Source of the DNA: Mycobacterium sp. IS-3022
GTDB taxonomy: Bacteria; Actinomycetota; Actinomycetes; Mycobacteriales; Mycobacteriaceae
Direction of reading: 5' to 3'
Assembly (NCBI RefSeq): GCF_001500065.1
Contig: NZ_LQIN01000001.1
Location: 1-64,000 of the forward strand
Length of the DNA stretch: 64,000 bases
Shown here one piece after another: positions 1 to 7,244 of the stretch. The notes below the pieces were generated by a model, which did no database searches, was not told where the DNA came from, and saw only the letters and a list, made by a program, of their open reading frames with translations. Position numbers and translations under genes: made by a program. Position 1 is the first letter of the stretch. The number at the start of each line of letters is the position of its first letter.

Positions 1-134
1 GGTGGGGGCGCGCTCGGCGGCGTCGGGGGAGGCGGCGGCCGGTAGGCGGGATCGCGGCGGATCACCTGTGACGGCTCCCGGCGTGCCCGCGGCGGGTGCT
101 CGAACCCGCGGGGCGGCTGCCGGTTGTCGGTCAT
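1..134 (-). CDS. N-terminus of a proline-rich protein, cut by the left edge (possibly LytR-CpsA-Psr family)
   Basis: An open frame starts at ATG 134-132 and runs leftwards off the window with no stop in about 44 codons. The visible peptide begins MTDNRQPPRGFEHPPRARRE and becomes a proline-rich stretch, typical of the cytosolic tail of actinobacterial envelope proteins. A TAGATT hexamer (146-141) six bases before the ATG fits a leaderless start. By gene order (the Rv3840 position in M. tuberculosis) it could be a LytR-CpsA-Psr enzyme that attaches polymers to peptidoglycan, but no catalytic domain is visible, so this is inference only. Confidence 0.5.
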   Translation of the reverse strand, partial: MTDNRQPPRGFEHPPRARREPSQVIRRDPAYRPPPPPTPPSAPP

Positions 135-140
135 CTGACG

Positions 141-146
141 AATCTA
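141..146 (-). promoter_or_regulatory. Leaderless -10 element for the partial gene at 1-134
   Basis: TAGATT on the minus strand matches TANNNT and ends six bases before the ATG at 134, the spacing seen for mycobacterial leaderless genes. Confidence 0.35.
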
Positions 147-164
147 CGTCGCCTTCGGCCGTGT

Positions 165-932
165 TCACCGCAACCAGCCCAGGTGGCCGGCGGCCACGGT
201 GTAGCCCACGAATGCCACGGCGTCGATCAGCGCGTGGGCGATGATCAGCGGCCACAGCCGACCGGTGCGCAGATAGACGTAGCCGAACACCAGGCCCATC
301 GCCAAGTTCCCCAAGCCCGCCCCGAAGCCCTGATAGAGGTGGTACAGGCCGCGCAGCACGCTGGAGACGATGACGGCGGACGCCGGGCTCACGCGCAGTT
401 GACGCAGCCGGGTGATCAGGAAGCCGACGACCACCACCTCCTCTGCCCAGCCGTTCGCGAGCGACGTCAACAACAGGACCGGGATCCGCCACCAGGTGTC
501 GTAGAGTTCGGCGGGTTCGACGTCGGCGTTCATGCCGAGGATGCGGGCGATCTGATACAACGCGAGACCGGGGATCCCGATGAGCGCGGCCAAACCCAAC
601 CCGCCGAGCAGGTCCGGCCGCCACCGCGGTCGACCCAGTCCGATCGCCTCGAGAATGAATCCGCTGCGCCACAACAGGTATACGGCGAGCGCGCCCCATG
701 CCGAAAGTTGGAAGACCCAGACGAGGTTGAGCCCGAGGTCGATCAGGTCGAATGGGGATCGGCGCGGATTGAGTGCCACGACTTGGCCGGAAAGCCCCAG
801 CAGGACCGACTCGGTCAGGTTCAGCAGTGCGCTGTAGGCGGACAGGCCGAACGTCACCGCCAGTACGACGGCGACTTCGATGCGAAGCGCCCGGCGCTCG
901 GGGTCGGTCAGCTCGTCGGAGGCGCCGGTCAC
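165..932 (-). CDS. CPBP (Abi) family intramembrane metalloprotease homologue
   Basis: This 255-residue multi-pass membrane protein matches the CPBP/Abi family, glutamate-type membrane proteases related to type II CAAX prenyl endopeptidases. Visible motifs are AEE at 163-165 followed by VVVVGFL, RGLYHLYQG with His198, and HALID with His233 and Asp237. The usual first motif is EExxxR; here the Arg position (169) is Val, so activity is uncertain. At least five hydrophobic segments can be seen. The start is GTG 932 with TACCGT seven bases upstream, which suggests a leaderless message. It is followed by the partial gene at 1-134 on the same strand after 30 bases. The substrate is unknown. Confidence 0.75.
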   Translation of the reverse strand: MTGASDELTDPERRALRIEVAVVLAVTFGLSAYSALLNLTESVLLGLSGQVVALNPRRSPFDLIDLGLNLVWVFQLSAWGALAVYLLWRSGFILEAIGLGRPRWRPDLLGGLGLAALIGIPGLALYQIARILGMNADVEPAELYDTWWRIPVLLLTSLANGWAEEVVVVGFLITRLRQLRVSPASAVIVSSVLRGLYHLYQGFGAGLGNLAMGLVFGYVYLRTGRLWPLIIAHALIDAVAFVGYTVAAGHLGWLR

Positions 933-939
933 CGCAGCT

Positions 940-945
940 ACGGTA
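940..945 (-). promoter_or_regulatory. Leaderless -10 element for the CPBP gene
   Basis: TACCGT on the minus strand matches TANNNT and lies seven bases upstream of GTG 932. Confidence 0.35.
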
Positions 946-951
946 GTGGCG

Positions 952-1740
952 TCACAGCTTGCGTGCGCGCAGCCCGTTGAGGAACGGGCAGCCCATCAGC
1001 ACCCGGATCGCCTGGCTGAGCCCGGTGACGTCGTCGACCGGCTTGGTGAACGGCAGCCGCACGTCGTGATCACCGTCGTCGGTTTCCACCCGAAGCCGCA
1101 CGCCGTAGCGGTCCAGTCCCAGCGGCCGAACGCGGCCGCGGCGCAACGACATCGGCAGCCGACTGGCCAGCCGCTCGACCACGTCGCGGTGTGCCGACTC
1201 CATGTGCTGCAACCAGCACGACTCCATCGCGCAGAACGGATCCGGCCGGGCGTCGAGCAGCGTGCTCACCCCGACCGATTCGGCGCCGGTGGAGTCCGCC
1301 ACGACCACCGAGTCGATCTCGAGGCGTAGGAGTGCATAGCCACGATCACCGTCGGACTGCCCGGAGTTCACCTGCAGGAGGTTCGGGTTGGGGTCCTCGG
1401 AGGCGACCAGATCGAGCAGGTTGGGCACCTCGCCCGCCGGCACGTCGTGCAGGCCCCCGCGGATCCACACCAGGGACCGCACCGGCTCGCGCAGCGGCAG
1501 CGGCGCGTAGTCGGTCATCTCCAGCACCGCCTGCACCCCGGCGGTGCCGGCGGAAACGGCCTTGGCCGCCACGGGGCTGTCGAGCGGGACGGTGATCGCG
1601 AACGAGCCGTCGTCGAGCAGATGGTGGACCGGCGTCTCGGTGGGCTCGATACCTTCGACCGCGAGCATCGCGCCGCCGGCCCGGGCGCACGCGCTGCGGA
1701 TCCGCTCGGCCGTCGTCGGTGCCGTGGTCGTTGTCGTCAT
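952..1740 (-). CDS. DUF2470 domain protein, IdeR-regulated (Rv3839 type)
   Basis: This 262-residue soluble protein resembles M. tuberculosis Rv3839 in length, sequence and place beside pheA. The C-terminal part (about residues 170-255, around CWLQHMESAHRDVVERLA) is the DUF2470 domain, which is found in heme-related proteins such as HugZ/HutZ types. A role in heme or iron handling is therefore likely but unproven. The ATG at 1740 is preceded by a strong GAGGAGG ribosome site. An IdeR-like box lies 15-33 bases upstream, so transcription is probably repressed by iron-loaded IdeR. It is transcribed away from pheA. Confidence 0.8.
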   Translation of the reverse strand: MTTTTTAPTTAERIRSACARAGGAMLAVEGIEPTETPVHHLLDDGSFAITVPLDSPVAAKAVSAGTAGVQAVLEMTDYAPLPLREPVRSLVWIRGGLHDVPAGEVPNLLDLVASEDPNPNLLQVNSGQSDGDRGYALLRLEIDSVVVADSTGAESVGVSTLLDARPDPFCAMESCWLQHMESAHRDVVERLASRLPMSLRRGRVRPLGLDRYGVRLRVETDDGDHDVRLPFTKPVDDVTGLSQAIRVLMGCPFLNGLRARKL

Positions 1741-1754
1741 GCCGCCTCCTCAGA

Positions 1755-1773
1755 TAAGGTGAGCCTAACTTAA
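1755..1773 (-). promoter_or_regulatory. IdeR/DtxR-family iron box
   Basis: The sequence TAAGGTGAGCCTAACTTAA matches 16 of 19 positions of the recalled consensus TTAGGTTAGCCTAACCTAA. It sits just upstream of the DUF2470 start codon (1740), so IdeR with iron would block that promoter. It is 75 bases from pheA, whose own -10 lies further on. Confidence 0.8.
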
Positions 1774-1836
1774 CTAGGTTGCCGCGGATCCCGCAAGGCT
1801 TTCGTGCTGCGGAACGGCATTACCGCAGTGACCCGA

Positions 1837-1842
1837 TAGTGT
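1837..1842 (+). promoter_or_regulatory. Leaderless -10 element for pheA
   Basis: TAGTGT fits TANNNT and ends six bases before GTG 1849. Confidence 0.4.
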
Positions 1843-1848
1843 TGAGCC

Positions 1849-2775
1849 GTGCCGCGCATCGCTTATCTGGGACCTCAGGGGACCTTCACCGAGGTGGCGC
1901 TTCTCACGATGTCCGCCGAGGGCATGCTGCCGGGTGGGCCGTCCGCCGACGAGGTGACCGCAGTCCCAACCGACAGCACCACCGGCGCCTTGGCCGTGGT
2001 CCGCAGCGGAGACGCGGACTACGCCTGCGTGCCGATCGAGAACTCGATCGAGGGATCGGTGCTACCGACGCTGGACGGCCTGGCCACCGGTACGCCCCTG
2101 CAGATTTTCGCCGAACTGACGCTCGACGTGTCGTTCACGATCGTGGTGCGCGACGGTATGCGGGCCGGTGATGTCGCCACGGTCGCCGCCTATCCCGTCG
2201 CGGCCGCCCAGGTGCGCAACTGGCTGGCCGAGCAGCTGCCGTCGGCGCAGTTGGTGCCCGCCAACTCCAACGCCGCGGCCGCCAACGACGTGGCCGAGGG
2301 CCGCGCCGACGCGGGTGTGAGCACCGCGCTCGCCGCGGAGCGTTACGGCCTTACGGCATTGGCGTCCGACATCGTCGACGAACCCAACGCGCGTACCAGG
2401 TTCGTGTTGGTCGGACCGCCCGCTCCGCCGCCGGACCGCACGGGCGCCGACCGCACCTCGGTGGTACTGCGACTGGCCAACGTGCCCGGCGCGCTGGTGT
2501 CGGCGATGACCGAGCTCGCGGTCCGCGACATCGACCTGACGCGAATCGAATCACGCCCCACCCGAACGGGTTTGGGCACCTACATGTTCTTTCTCGACTG
2601 TGTCGGCCACATCGACGACGATGCGGTCGCCGAGGCACTCAAGGCGCTGCACCGTCGTTGTTCGGATGTGCGATTCCTGGGTTCCTGGCCGACCGGAGCC
2701 ACCGCAGGGGCGGCGCCGCCCGCGCTGGACGAGGCCTCTCGCTGGCTGGCGAGGCTGAAGGAGGGAAAGCCGTGA
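1849..2775 (+). CDS. pheA: Prephenate dehydratase
   Basis: This 308-residue cytosolic enzyme converts prephenate to phenylpyruvate in phenylalanine synthesis. The catalytic domain covers residues 3-190 and holds the signature Thr-Arg-Phe at 183-185. An ACT regulatory domain follows (about 203-280) with the ESRP motif at 234-237, which implies feedback control by phenylalanine. There is no fused chorismate mutase, as is usual in actinobacteria. The start is GTG 1849, giving MPRIAYLGPQGTF, the family's normal N-terminus, with a TANNNT element six bases upstream. Its stop overlaps the start of the next gene by four bases (GTGA), so the two are probably translated together. Confidence 0.96.
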   Translation: MPRIAYLGPQGTFTEVALLTMSAEGMLPGGPSADEVTAVPTDSTTGALAVVRSGDADYACVPIENSIEGSVLPTLDGLATGTPLQIFAELTLDVSFTIVVRDGMRAGDVATVAAYPVAAAQVRNWLAEQLPSAQLVPANSNAAAANDVAEGRADAGVSTALAAERYGLTALASDIVDEPNARTRFVLVGPPAPPPDRTGADRTSVVLRLANVPGALVSAMTELAVRDIDLTRIESRPTRTGLGTYMFFLDCVGHIDDDAVAEALKALHRRCSDVRFLGSWPTGATAGAAPPALDEASRWLARLKEGKP

Positions 2776-3458
2776 CCGGGCGCCTGGTGCTGGTGCGGCA
2801 CGGGCAGTCACTGGCGAACGTGCAGCGTCGTCTCGACACCAGGCCGCCCGGGGCCGAGCTGACCGACCTCGGCCGCAACCAGGCGCGCTCCTACGCCACG
2901 GGCCTGCCGCTGCCACCCGCGATACTTGCGCATTCGGTGGCGCACCGGGCCCGCCAGACCGCCGAGGAGATCGCAGGCGCGCTGCGGGTGCCGCCCGTGG
3001 AACTCGAGGGCATCCACGAGGTGCAGGTGGGCGACCTGGAGGACCGCAACGACGACGAGGCGATCGCGATGTTCGAGACCGTCTACCAGCAGTGGCACGA
3101 AGGTAACCTCGACGCGTCGATGCCCAACGGCGAGACCGGTAACGACGTGTTGGACCGGTATGTGCCGGCCATCACGCAGCTGCGGATGCGGCACCTCGAC
3201 GACGACGCCTGGCGCGGCGACATCGTGGTGGTCAGCCACGGCGCGGCGATCCGGCTGGTGTCGTCGGTGCTGGCGGGCGTCGAGCGCAGCTTCGTGCTCG
3301 ACCATCACCTCGGCAACACCGAGGCCGTCGTGCTGGCCCCGATCACCGACGGCCGGTGGAGTTGCGTGCGGTGGGGGTCGATGACGCCGCCGTTCTACCC
3401 GGAGCCCGACGTGCACCCGGTCGAAGACGCCCTGCAGTCAGCCGACCCGATGGGCTGA
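2772..3458 (+). CDS. Histidine phosphatase superfamily protein (phosphoglycerate mutase-like, Rv3837c type)
   Basis: The protein has 228 residues and the branch-1 histidine phosphatase fold. The LVRHGQS motif carries the phospho-acceptor His10, and VVSHGA holds the second catalytic His. The start is GTG 2772, which overlaps the pheA stop and is preceded by AGGAGGG at good spacing; an open frame extends further upstream, but that would lie within pheA. Proteins of this type are often annotated as phosphoglycerate mutase, but many are phosphatases of unknown substrate, and nothing here decides it. Its 3' end overlaps the convergent Cys-rich gene by 21 bases. Confidence 0.88.
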   Translation: MTGRLVLVRHGQSLANVQRRLDTRPPGAELTDLGRNQARSYATGLPLPPAILAHSVAHRARQTAEEIAGALRVPPVELEGIHEVQVGDLEDRNDDEAIAMFETVYQQWHEGNLDASMPNGETGNDVLDRYVPAITQLRMRHLDDDAWRGDIVVVSHGAAIRLVSSVLAGVERSFVLDHHLGNTEAVVLAPITDGRWSCVRWGSMTPPFYPEPDVHPVEDALQSADPMG

Positions 3459-3629
3459 CAGCGAGACGGCGCACGTGCAGCCGATCGCCTCGCAGTCGAT
3501 CACGAACGCGTGCACCACTTCCGGGGTCACGCAGTCCGGCTCGGTGCATTCCGCCCGATACGACGCGTGGTGGATGACGGTGCCATGGCAGTGTTCGAGG
3601 CCGCCCATGCAGTCTCGGCACTCGGTCAT
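3438..3629 (-). CDS. Small Cys-rich protein of unknown function
   Basis: This 63-residue protein starts MTECRDCMGGLEHCHG and contains eight cysteines (4, 7, 14, 28, 33, 46, 51, 53) and several histidines. That pattern suggests a metal site, probably zinc, although no named family is recognised. ATG 3629 has an AAGGGG-like ribosome site. A longer frame extends upstream to 3764, but the extension has no such composition and no ribosome site. The gene converges on the histidine phosphatase gene and overlaps its last 21 bases. Confidence 0.65.
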   Translation of the reverse strand: MTECRDCMGGLEHCHGTVIHHASYRAECTEPDCVTPEVVHAFVIDCEAIGCTCAVSLSAHRVG

Positions 3630-3708
3630 GGCCCCTTGATAGCACCGGCGGGGGACAAAGCGTGGTTGCCGCGCGGTGTGTTCCGGGCTTTGCGCGGTCT
3701 TCCCGCTG

Positions 3709-4059
3709 TTATCCCCAACCGAGTTCGTGCAGGCGTTCGTCGTCGATACCGAAATGGTGCGCAATCTCGTGGATCACGGTGATCGCCACCTCGTCGACGA
3801 CCTCGTCCTCGGTGTCGCAGTGCTGCAGCAGCGCTTCGCGGTAGATCGTGATCTTGTCCGGCAGCGAGCCCGCGTACCACGAATCGCGTTCGGTCAGCGC
3901 GACGCCCTCGTAGAGGCCCAGCAGGTCGGGTTCCTCGTCGTTGCGGGCCTCGACCAGGACGACGACGTTGTCGAGCGCGTCGGCGAGCTTCGGCGGTATC
4001 AGGTCGAGCGCCTCGGAGACCAGTTCGTCGAACCGTTGCGGGCTCATCCGCACGGTCAC
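3709..4059 (-). CDS. Zincin-like metallopeptidase family protein (Rv3836 type)
   Basis: This 116-residue protein contains HEIAHHFGIDDERLHELGWG at its C-terminus, that is HExxH followed by a Gly-Ile-Asp-Asp segment, as in the Zincin_1 (PF06262) family. The motif would bind zinc and serve a peptidase, although no substrate is known. GTG 4059 is chosen because it lies four bases after the stop of the upstream membrane protein gene, suggesting coupled translation. ATG 4047 in the same frame is the alternative. It is the second gene of a minus-strand pair. Confidence 0.82.
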   Translation of the reverse strand: MTVRMSPQRFDELVSEALDLIPPKLADALDNVVVLVEARNDEEPDLLGLYEGVALTERDSWYAGSLPDKITIYREALLQHCDTEDEVVDEVAITVIHEIAHHFGIDDERLHELGWG

Positions 4060-4063
4060 GCGG

Positions 4064-5530
4064 CTACGGTCCCGGCGGCGGAGGCGGCGGCGCCGGTGGG
4101 GGAGGCGCAGGCGCCGGTGGCGGTGGCGGTGCGGGCGCAGGTGCAGGCGCCGGCGGCGGAGGAGCGGCCGCGGGCGGCGGCGGTGGCAGCGGGGCGCCCG
4201 GCGGAGGCGGCGGCGGAACCGGCGCACCCGGAGGCAGCGGCGCGCCCGGCGGTGGCGGCCCCCCGTTGAACGTGTTGCCCGGCGCGTGCCCCTGGCCGGC
4301 GTCGGGCTCGCCCGCGTCCGTCACCTGCGCGGGCCCGTGGGTCGACTGGTCGCTGCTACTGCTGTCGCTGTCACTGCTGCTGTCGTCGGAGGACTGGTCG
4401 CTGGTGACCTGCGAGGTGCTGCCCGAGTCGTCGTCGGGGATCGGGATCGGCGGGAAGTTCAGCCGCTCCTCGGGAATGTCGGGGGGCGGGACCGGCGGCT
4501 GACCGTTGATCAGAAGCGGACCCTTGGCGCTGTTGAGCAGAGTCGACCAGCCCCCGTTGCCGAGGGTCGCACCGATGCTGCACGACACCTGACGGCTGCC
4601 CGCTGACCAACTCGGCAGCGAAATGGTGCTGTAGATCAGTGTCAGCGTGGTGCTGCGCAACTCGATCGGCGCAAGATAGGCGTCCGTCATCCGGGTGCAC
4701 GCGTCCTTGATGAAGGCGTCCTGCTCGGGCTCCGGCGGCAAACCGCCGGGGAACTTCTCGGCGAGGTTCACCGCGCCGGTGACCTCCATCGCATGCGGGG
4801 CCGCGCAGTCGACGGGAATGTCGGTGGGCTGGTTGGTGGTCGGGTCGATTCCCAGGCAGGTTCCGGCGGGCCACACCTTGGACTGGTCGATCTCGGCCAC
4901 CTTGCCCGTGAACGGCAACTGCTGGTTGTTGGGGCCTGGCAACTGCAGGCCGCACAGCATGCGTCGTTCACCGGACTGGCGCCAGGCCTTGTCGCCCGAC
5001 CAGAGCATGCTCACGGTGAAGCGGCTGTTCGGATCGAAGCGCGGACCCAGGTAACGCTTCACGGCCGTCGAGCACTGCTCCTGGCTGATCTGCTGGATAC
5101 GCGCGCTCGACGGCGGCGCGGCGTCGGGCCCGTACTCGCTGCCCGGGAAGGTCCGCATGTCGACCGACTCGGCGACCTCGAACCGGTGCTCCTTGTTGCA
5201 ATCGACGATCTCGGCGGCGTCGGGCGTGCGGTCGGGCCAGTTGAGGCAGTCCCCGGCCTTGGCGTGTTCGAACGTCGCATTGCCGCGCGGGCCGAGGGAG
5301 ATCGTGCTGGCGGTCAGACCATTGGCACCCTCGCTCTGCGGCAGGGCGGTGATGAAGCCGGCTATGAGCAGCCCCCCGAGGGCCGTCAGCAACAGGGCGC
5401 GCCGCGTCGACGTGGCGTGGAAACTCTGCCACCACGCCACCCGCTGCGACGGTTCGGTGTCGTCTTGCTGCAGATCGGCGCGCTCTTGCGCGTCGCCCGG
5501 ACGACCTGGTGCCTCCAACATCTGCTCCAT
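4064..5530 (-). CDS. Septum-formation-domain membrane protein with proline-rich tail (Rv3835 type)
   Basis: The protein has 488 residues. It has an N-terminal cytosolic segment, one membrane helix ([19 protein letters not shown], about residues 48-66), an extracytoplasmic domain with several cysteines resembling the septum-formation domain of Rv3835, an Asp/Ser-rich linker, and a C-terminal tail of about 65 residues that is almost all Pro and Ala. A role in envelope or septum assembly is inferred from the family. ATG 5530 is chosen; the frame continues upstream to 5677, but that would overlap serS. It is divergent from serS, and the inverted repeats between them may be its control site. Confidence 0.82.
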   Translation of the reverse strand: MEQMLEAPGRPGDAQERADLQQDDTEPSQRVAWWQSFHATSTRRALLLTALGGLLIAGFITALPQSEGANGLTASTISLGPRGNATFEHAKAGDCLNWPDRTPDAAEIVDCNKEHRFEVAESVDMRTFPGSEYGPDAAPPSSARIQQISQEQCSTAVKRYLGPRFDPNSRFTVSMLWSGDKAWRQSGERRMLCGLQLPGPNNQQLPFTGKVAEIDQSKVWPAGTCLGIDPTTNQPTDIPVDCAAPHAMEVTGAVNLAEKFPGGLPPEPEQDAFIKDACTRMTDAYLAPIELRSTTLTLIYSTISLPSWSAGSRQVSCSIGATLGNGGWSTLLNSAKGPLLINGQPPVPPPDIPEERLNFPPIPIPDDDSGSTSQVTSDQSSDDSSSDSDSSSSDQSTHGPAQVTDAGEPDAGQGHAPGNTFNGGPPPPGAPLPPGAPVPPPPPPGAPLPPPPPAAAPPPPAPAPAPAPPPPPAPAPPPPAPPPPPPGP

Positions 5531-5532
5531 TG

Positions 5533-5572
5533 TGACAGGCGTGTCAGGTGCTGTGACAACTGTTGCAGTTGT
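5533..5572. promoter_or_regulatory. Inverted repeats between the septum-formation gene and serS
   Basis: Two perfect inverted repeats lie here: TGACA-4-TGTCA (5533-5546) and ACAACTG-TTG-CAGTTGT (5556-5572). Read on the minus strand, GTCACA occurs twice, recalling the half-site described for MtrA; that link is speculative. Their position just upstream of ATG 5530 suggests operator sites for the membrane protein gene. Confidence 0.4.
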
Positions 5573-5610
5573 AAAGTTATGCGGTTGTGCTGGCTCGACC
5601 CGTCGACCAG

Positions 5611-5616
5611 TAGGGT
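5611..5616 (+). promoter_or_regulatory. Leaderless -10 element for serS
   Basis: TAGGGT fits TANNNT and ends seven bases before GTG 5624. Confidence 0.4.
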
Positions 5617-5623
5617 TGCGGCC

Positions 5624-6883
5624 GTGATCGACCTCAAGTTGCTGCGCGATAACCCCGATGCGGTCCGTGCCTCGCAACGCGCCCGCGGTGAAGATCCGAA
5701 CCTCGTCGACGCGCTGCTGCAGTCCGACGCCACCCGCCGGGCCGCGGTGTCGGCGGCCGACAATCTGCGCGCCGAACAGAAGGCCGCGAGCAAGAAGGTC
5801 GGCAAGGCGTCACCCGAGGAGCGGCCCGCTCTGCTCGAGCACGCCAAGCAGCTCGCCGAGAAGGTCAAGGCCGCCGAGGCCGATCAAGCCGAGGCCGAGC
5901 GGGCGTTCACCGCGGCGCACATGGCGTTGTCGAACGTGATCATCGACGGAGTGCCGGTCGGCGGCGAGGACGACGCCGTGGTGCTCGAGACCGTCGGCGA
6001 GCCACCGCGCATCGAGGACCCCAAGGATCACGTCGAGCTCGGCGAGGCGCTGGGACTGATCGACCTCGAACGCGGCGCCAAGGTGGCCGGGTCGCGGTTC
6101 TACTTCCTCACCGGCGCGGGCGCGCTGCTGCAACTGGGCTTGCTGCAGCTGGCGGTCAGGCTGGCCACCGAGAACGGCTTCACGTTGATGATCCCCCCGG
6201 TGCTGGTGCGCCCGGAGATCATGGCGGGGACCGGCTTCCTCGGCGCCCACAGCGAGGAGGTGTACCGCATCGAGGACGACGACCTGTACCTCGTCGGGAC
6301 CTCGGAGGTGCCGCTGGCCGGATACCACGCCGACGAGATCCTCGACCTGTCCGACGGACCGTTGCGGTACGCGGGCTGGTCGTCGTGCTTCCGCCGGGAA
6401 GCCGGCAGTCACGGCAAGGACACCCGCGGCATCATCCGGGTGCACCAGTTCGACAAGGTCGAGGGGTTCGTCTACTGCAAGCCCGAGGACGCCGAGGCCG
6501 AACACGACCGGCTGCTGGGCTGGCAGCGCGAGATGCTGGCCAAGATCGAGGTGCCCTACCGCATCGTCGACATCGCGGCGGGTGATCTCGGGTCGTCGGC
6601 GGCACGCAAATTCGATTGCGAGGCTTGGTTTCCCACTCAGCGCACCTACCGCGAGCTGACCTCGACGTCGAATTGCACGACGTTCCAGGCGCGTCGGCTG
6701 GCGGTGCGGTACCGCGACGAGAACGGACGGCCGCAGACCGCGGCCACGCTCAACGGCACGTTCGCGACGACGCGGTGGCTGGTGGCGATCCTGGAGAACC
6801 ACCAGCAGCCCGACGGCAGTGTCCGCGTCCCGGAAGCGTTGGTGCCCTTCGTCGGAACCGAACTTCTGACGCCGGCCAAGTGA
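5624..6883 (+). CDS. serS: Seryl-tRNA synthetase
   Basis: This 419-residue class II aminoacyl-tRNA synthetase charges tRNA-Ser (and tRNA-Sec where present) in the cytosol. Residues 1-110 form the charged, helical tRNA-binding arm. The catalytic core carries the TSEVPL motif, motif 2 in [14 protein letters not shown], and motif 3 in [15 protein letters not shown] near the C-terminus. The length equals that of the M. tuberculosis enzyme. The start is GTG 5624 ([11 protein letters not shown]), the usual N-terminus; a longer open frame upstream would run through the divergent gene. TAGGGT seven bases upstream suggests a leaderless transcript. A tRNA-Ser gene is also present at the other end of the window. 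Confidence 0.97.
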   Translation: MIDLKLLRDNPDAVRASQRARGEDPNLVDALLQSDATRRAAVSAADNLRAEQKAASKKVGKASPEERPALLEHAKQLAEKVKAAEADQAEAERAFTAAHMALSNVIIDGVPVGGEDDAVVLETVGEPPRIEDPKDHVELGEALGLIDLERGAKVAGSRFYFLTGAGALLQLGLLQLAVRLATENGFTLMIPPVLVRPEIMAGTGFLGAHSEEVYRIEDDDLYLVGTSEVPLAGYHADEILDLSDGPLRYAGWSSCFRREAGSHGKDTRGIIRVHQFDKVEGFVYCKPEDAEAEHDRLLGWQREMLAKIEVPYRIVDIAAGDLGSSAARKFDCEAWFPTQRTYRELTSTSNCTTFQARRLAVRYRDENGRPQTAATLNGTFATTRWLVAILENHQQPDGSVRVPEALVPFVGTELLTPAK

Positions 6884-6908
6884 GCGCCGGCGCTTGTGCC
6901 GTCGTTCG

Positions 6909-7244
6909 CTAGTCGTTCAGCAGTTCGTCGAGGCTCGCGAGGAACTCGGTGGGCCGCTGCGGCGTGAACGCGGGTTTGGGTCGGGCGCCCGGAACGTCGA
7001 GCGTCACCAAAGTCGACTTGATCGGTCGCCACACGTCGAGTGGCAGCCAGCGCCGCAGGTCCGAGCTGCCCCAGATGCGGAACCGGTGGGTGAACATGCC
7101 CAGCGGCTCGGCCTTGTATCCGCGGATCGACCGCAGCGGGATGATCTTCGAGGTGCCCGACGGGAAGTGGTAGCGGCGCAGTGTGATCGCCTCACGGTCG
7201 AGCTGGATCATCCCGTCGTCGTAAAACTGCTGCGGGGCCATCAT
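6909..7244 (-). CDS. Conserved hypothetical protein (Rv3819 type)
   Basis: This 111-residue protein begins MMAPQQFYDDGMIQLDRE and alternates beta-rich and basic segments (LRRYHFPSGTSKIIPLRSIRGY), a pattern resembling a pleckstrin-homology-like domain, although no family is assigned. The ATG at 7244 overlaps the stop of the upstream fusion gene by four bases (ATGA), which fixes the start; the frame itself extends to 7388. It is the last gene of a three-gene minus-strand unit with the kinase-like protein and the Rieske fusion, matching the Rv3817-Rv3819 set. Function unknown. Confidence 0.75.
   Translation of the reverse strand: MMAPQQFYDDGMIQLDREAITLRRYHFPSGTSKIIPLRSIRGYKAEPLGMFTHRFRIWGSSDLRRWLPLDVWRPIKSTLVTLDVPGARPKPAFTPQRPTEFLASLDELLND

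Noticed and set aside
4793..5623. Upstream extension of serS by about 280 residues
   Set aside because: It would lie opposite the septum-formation gene and has no domain; GTG 5624 gives the normal 419-residue enzyme.
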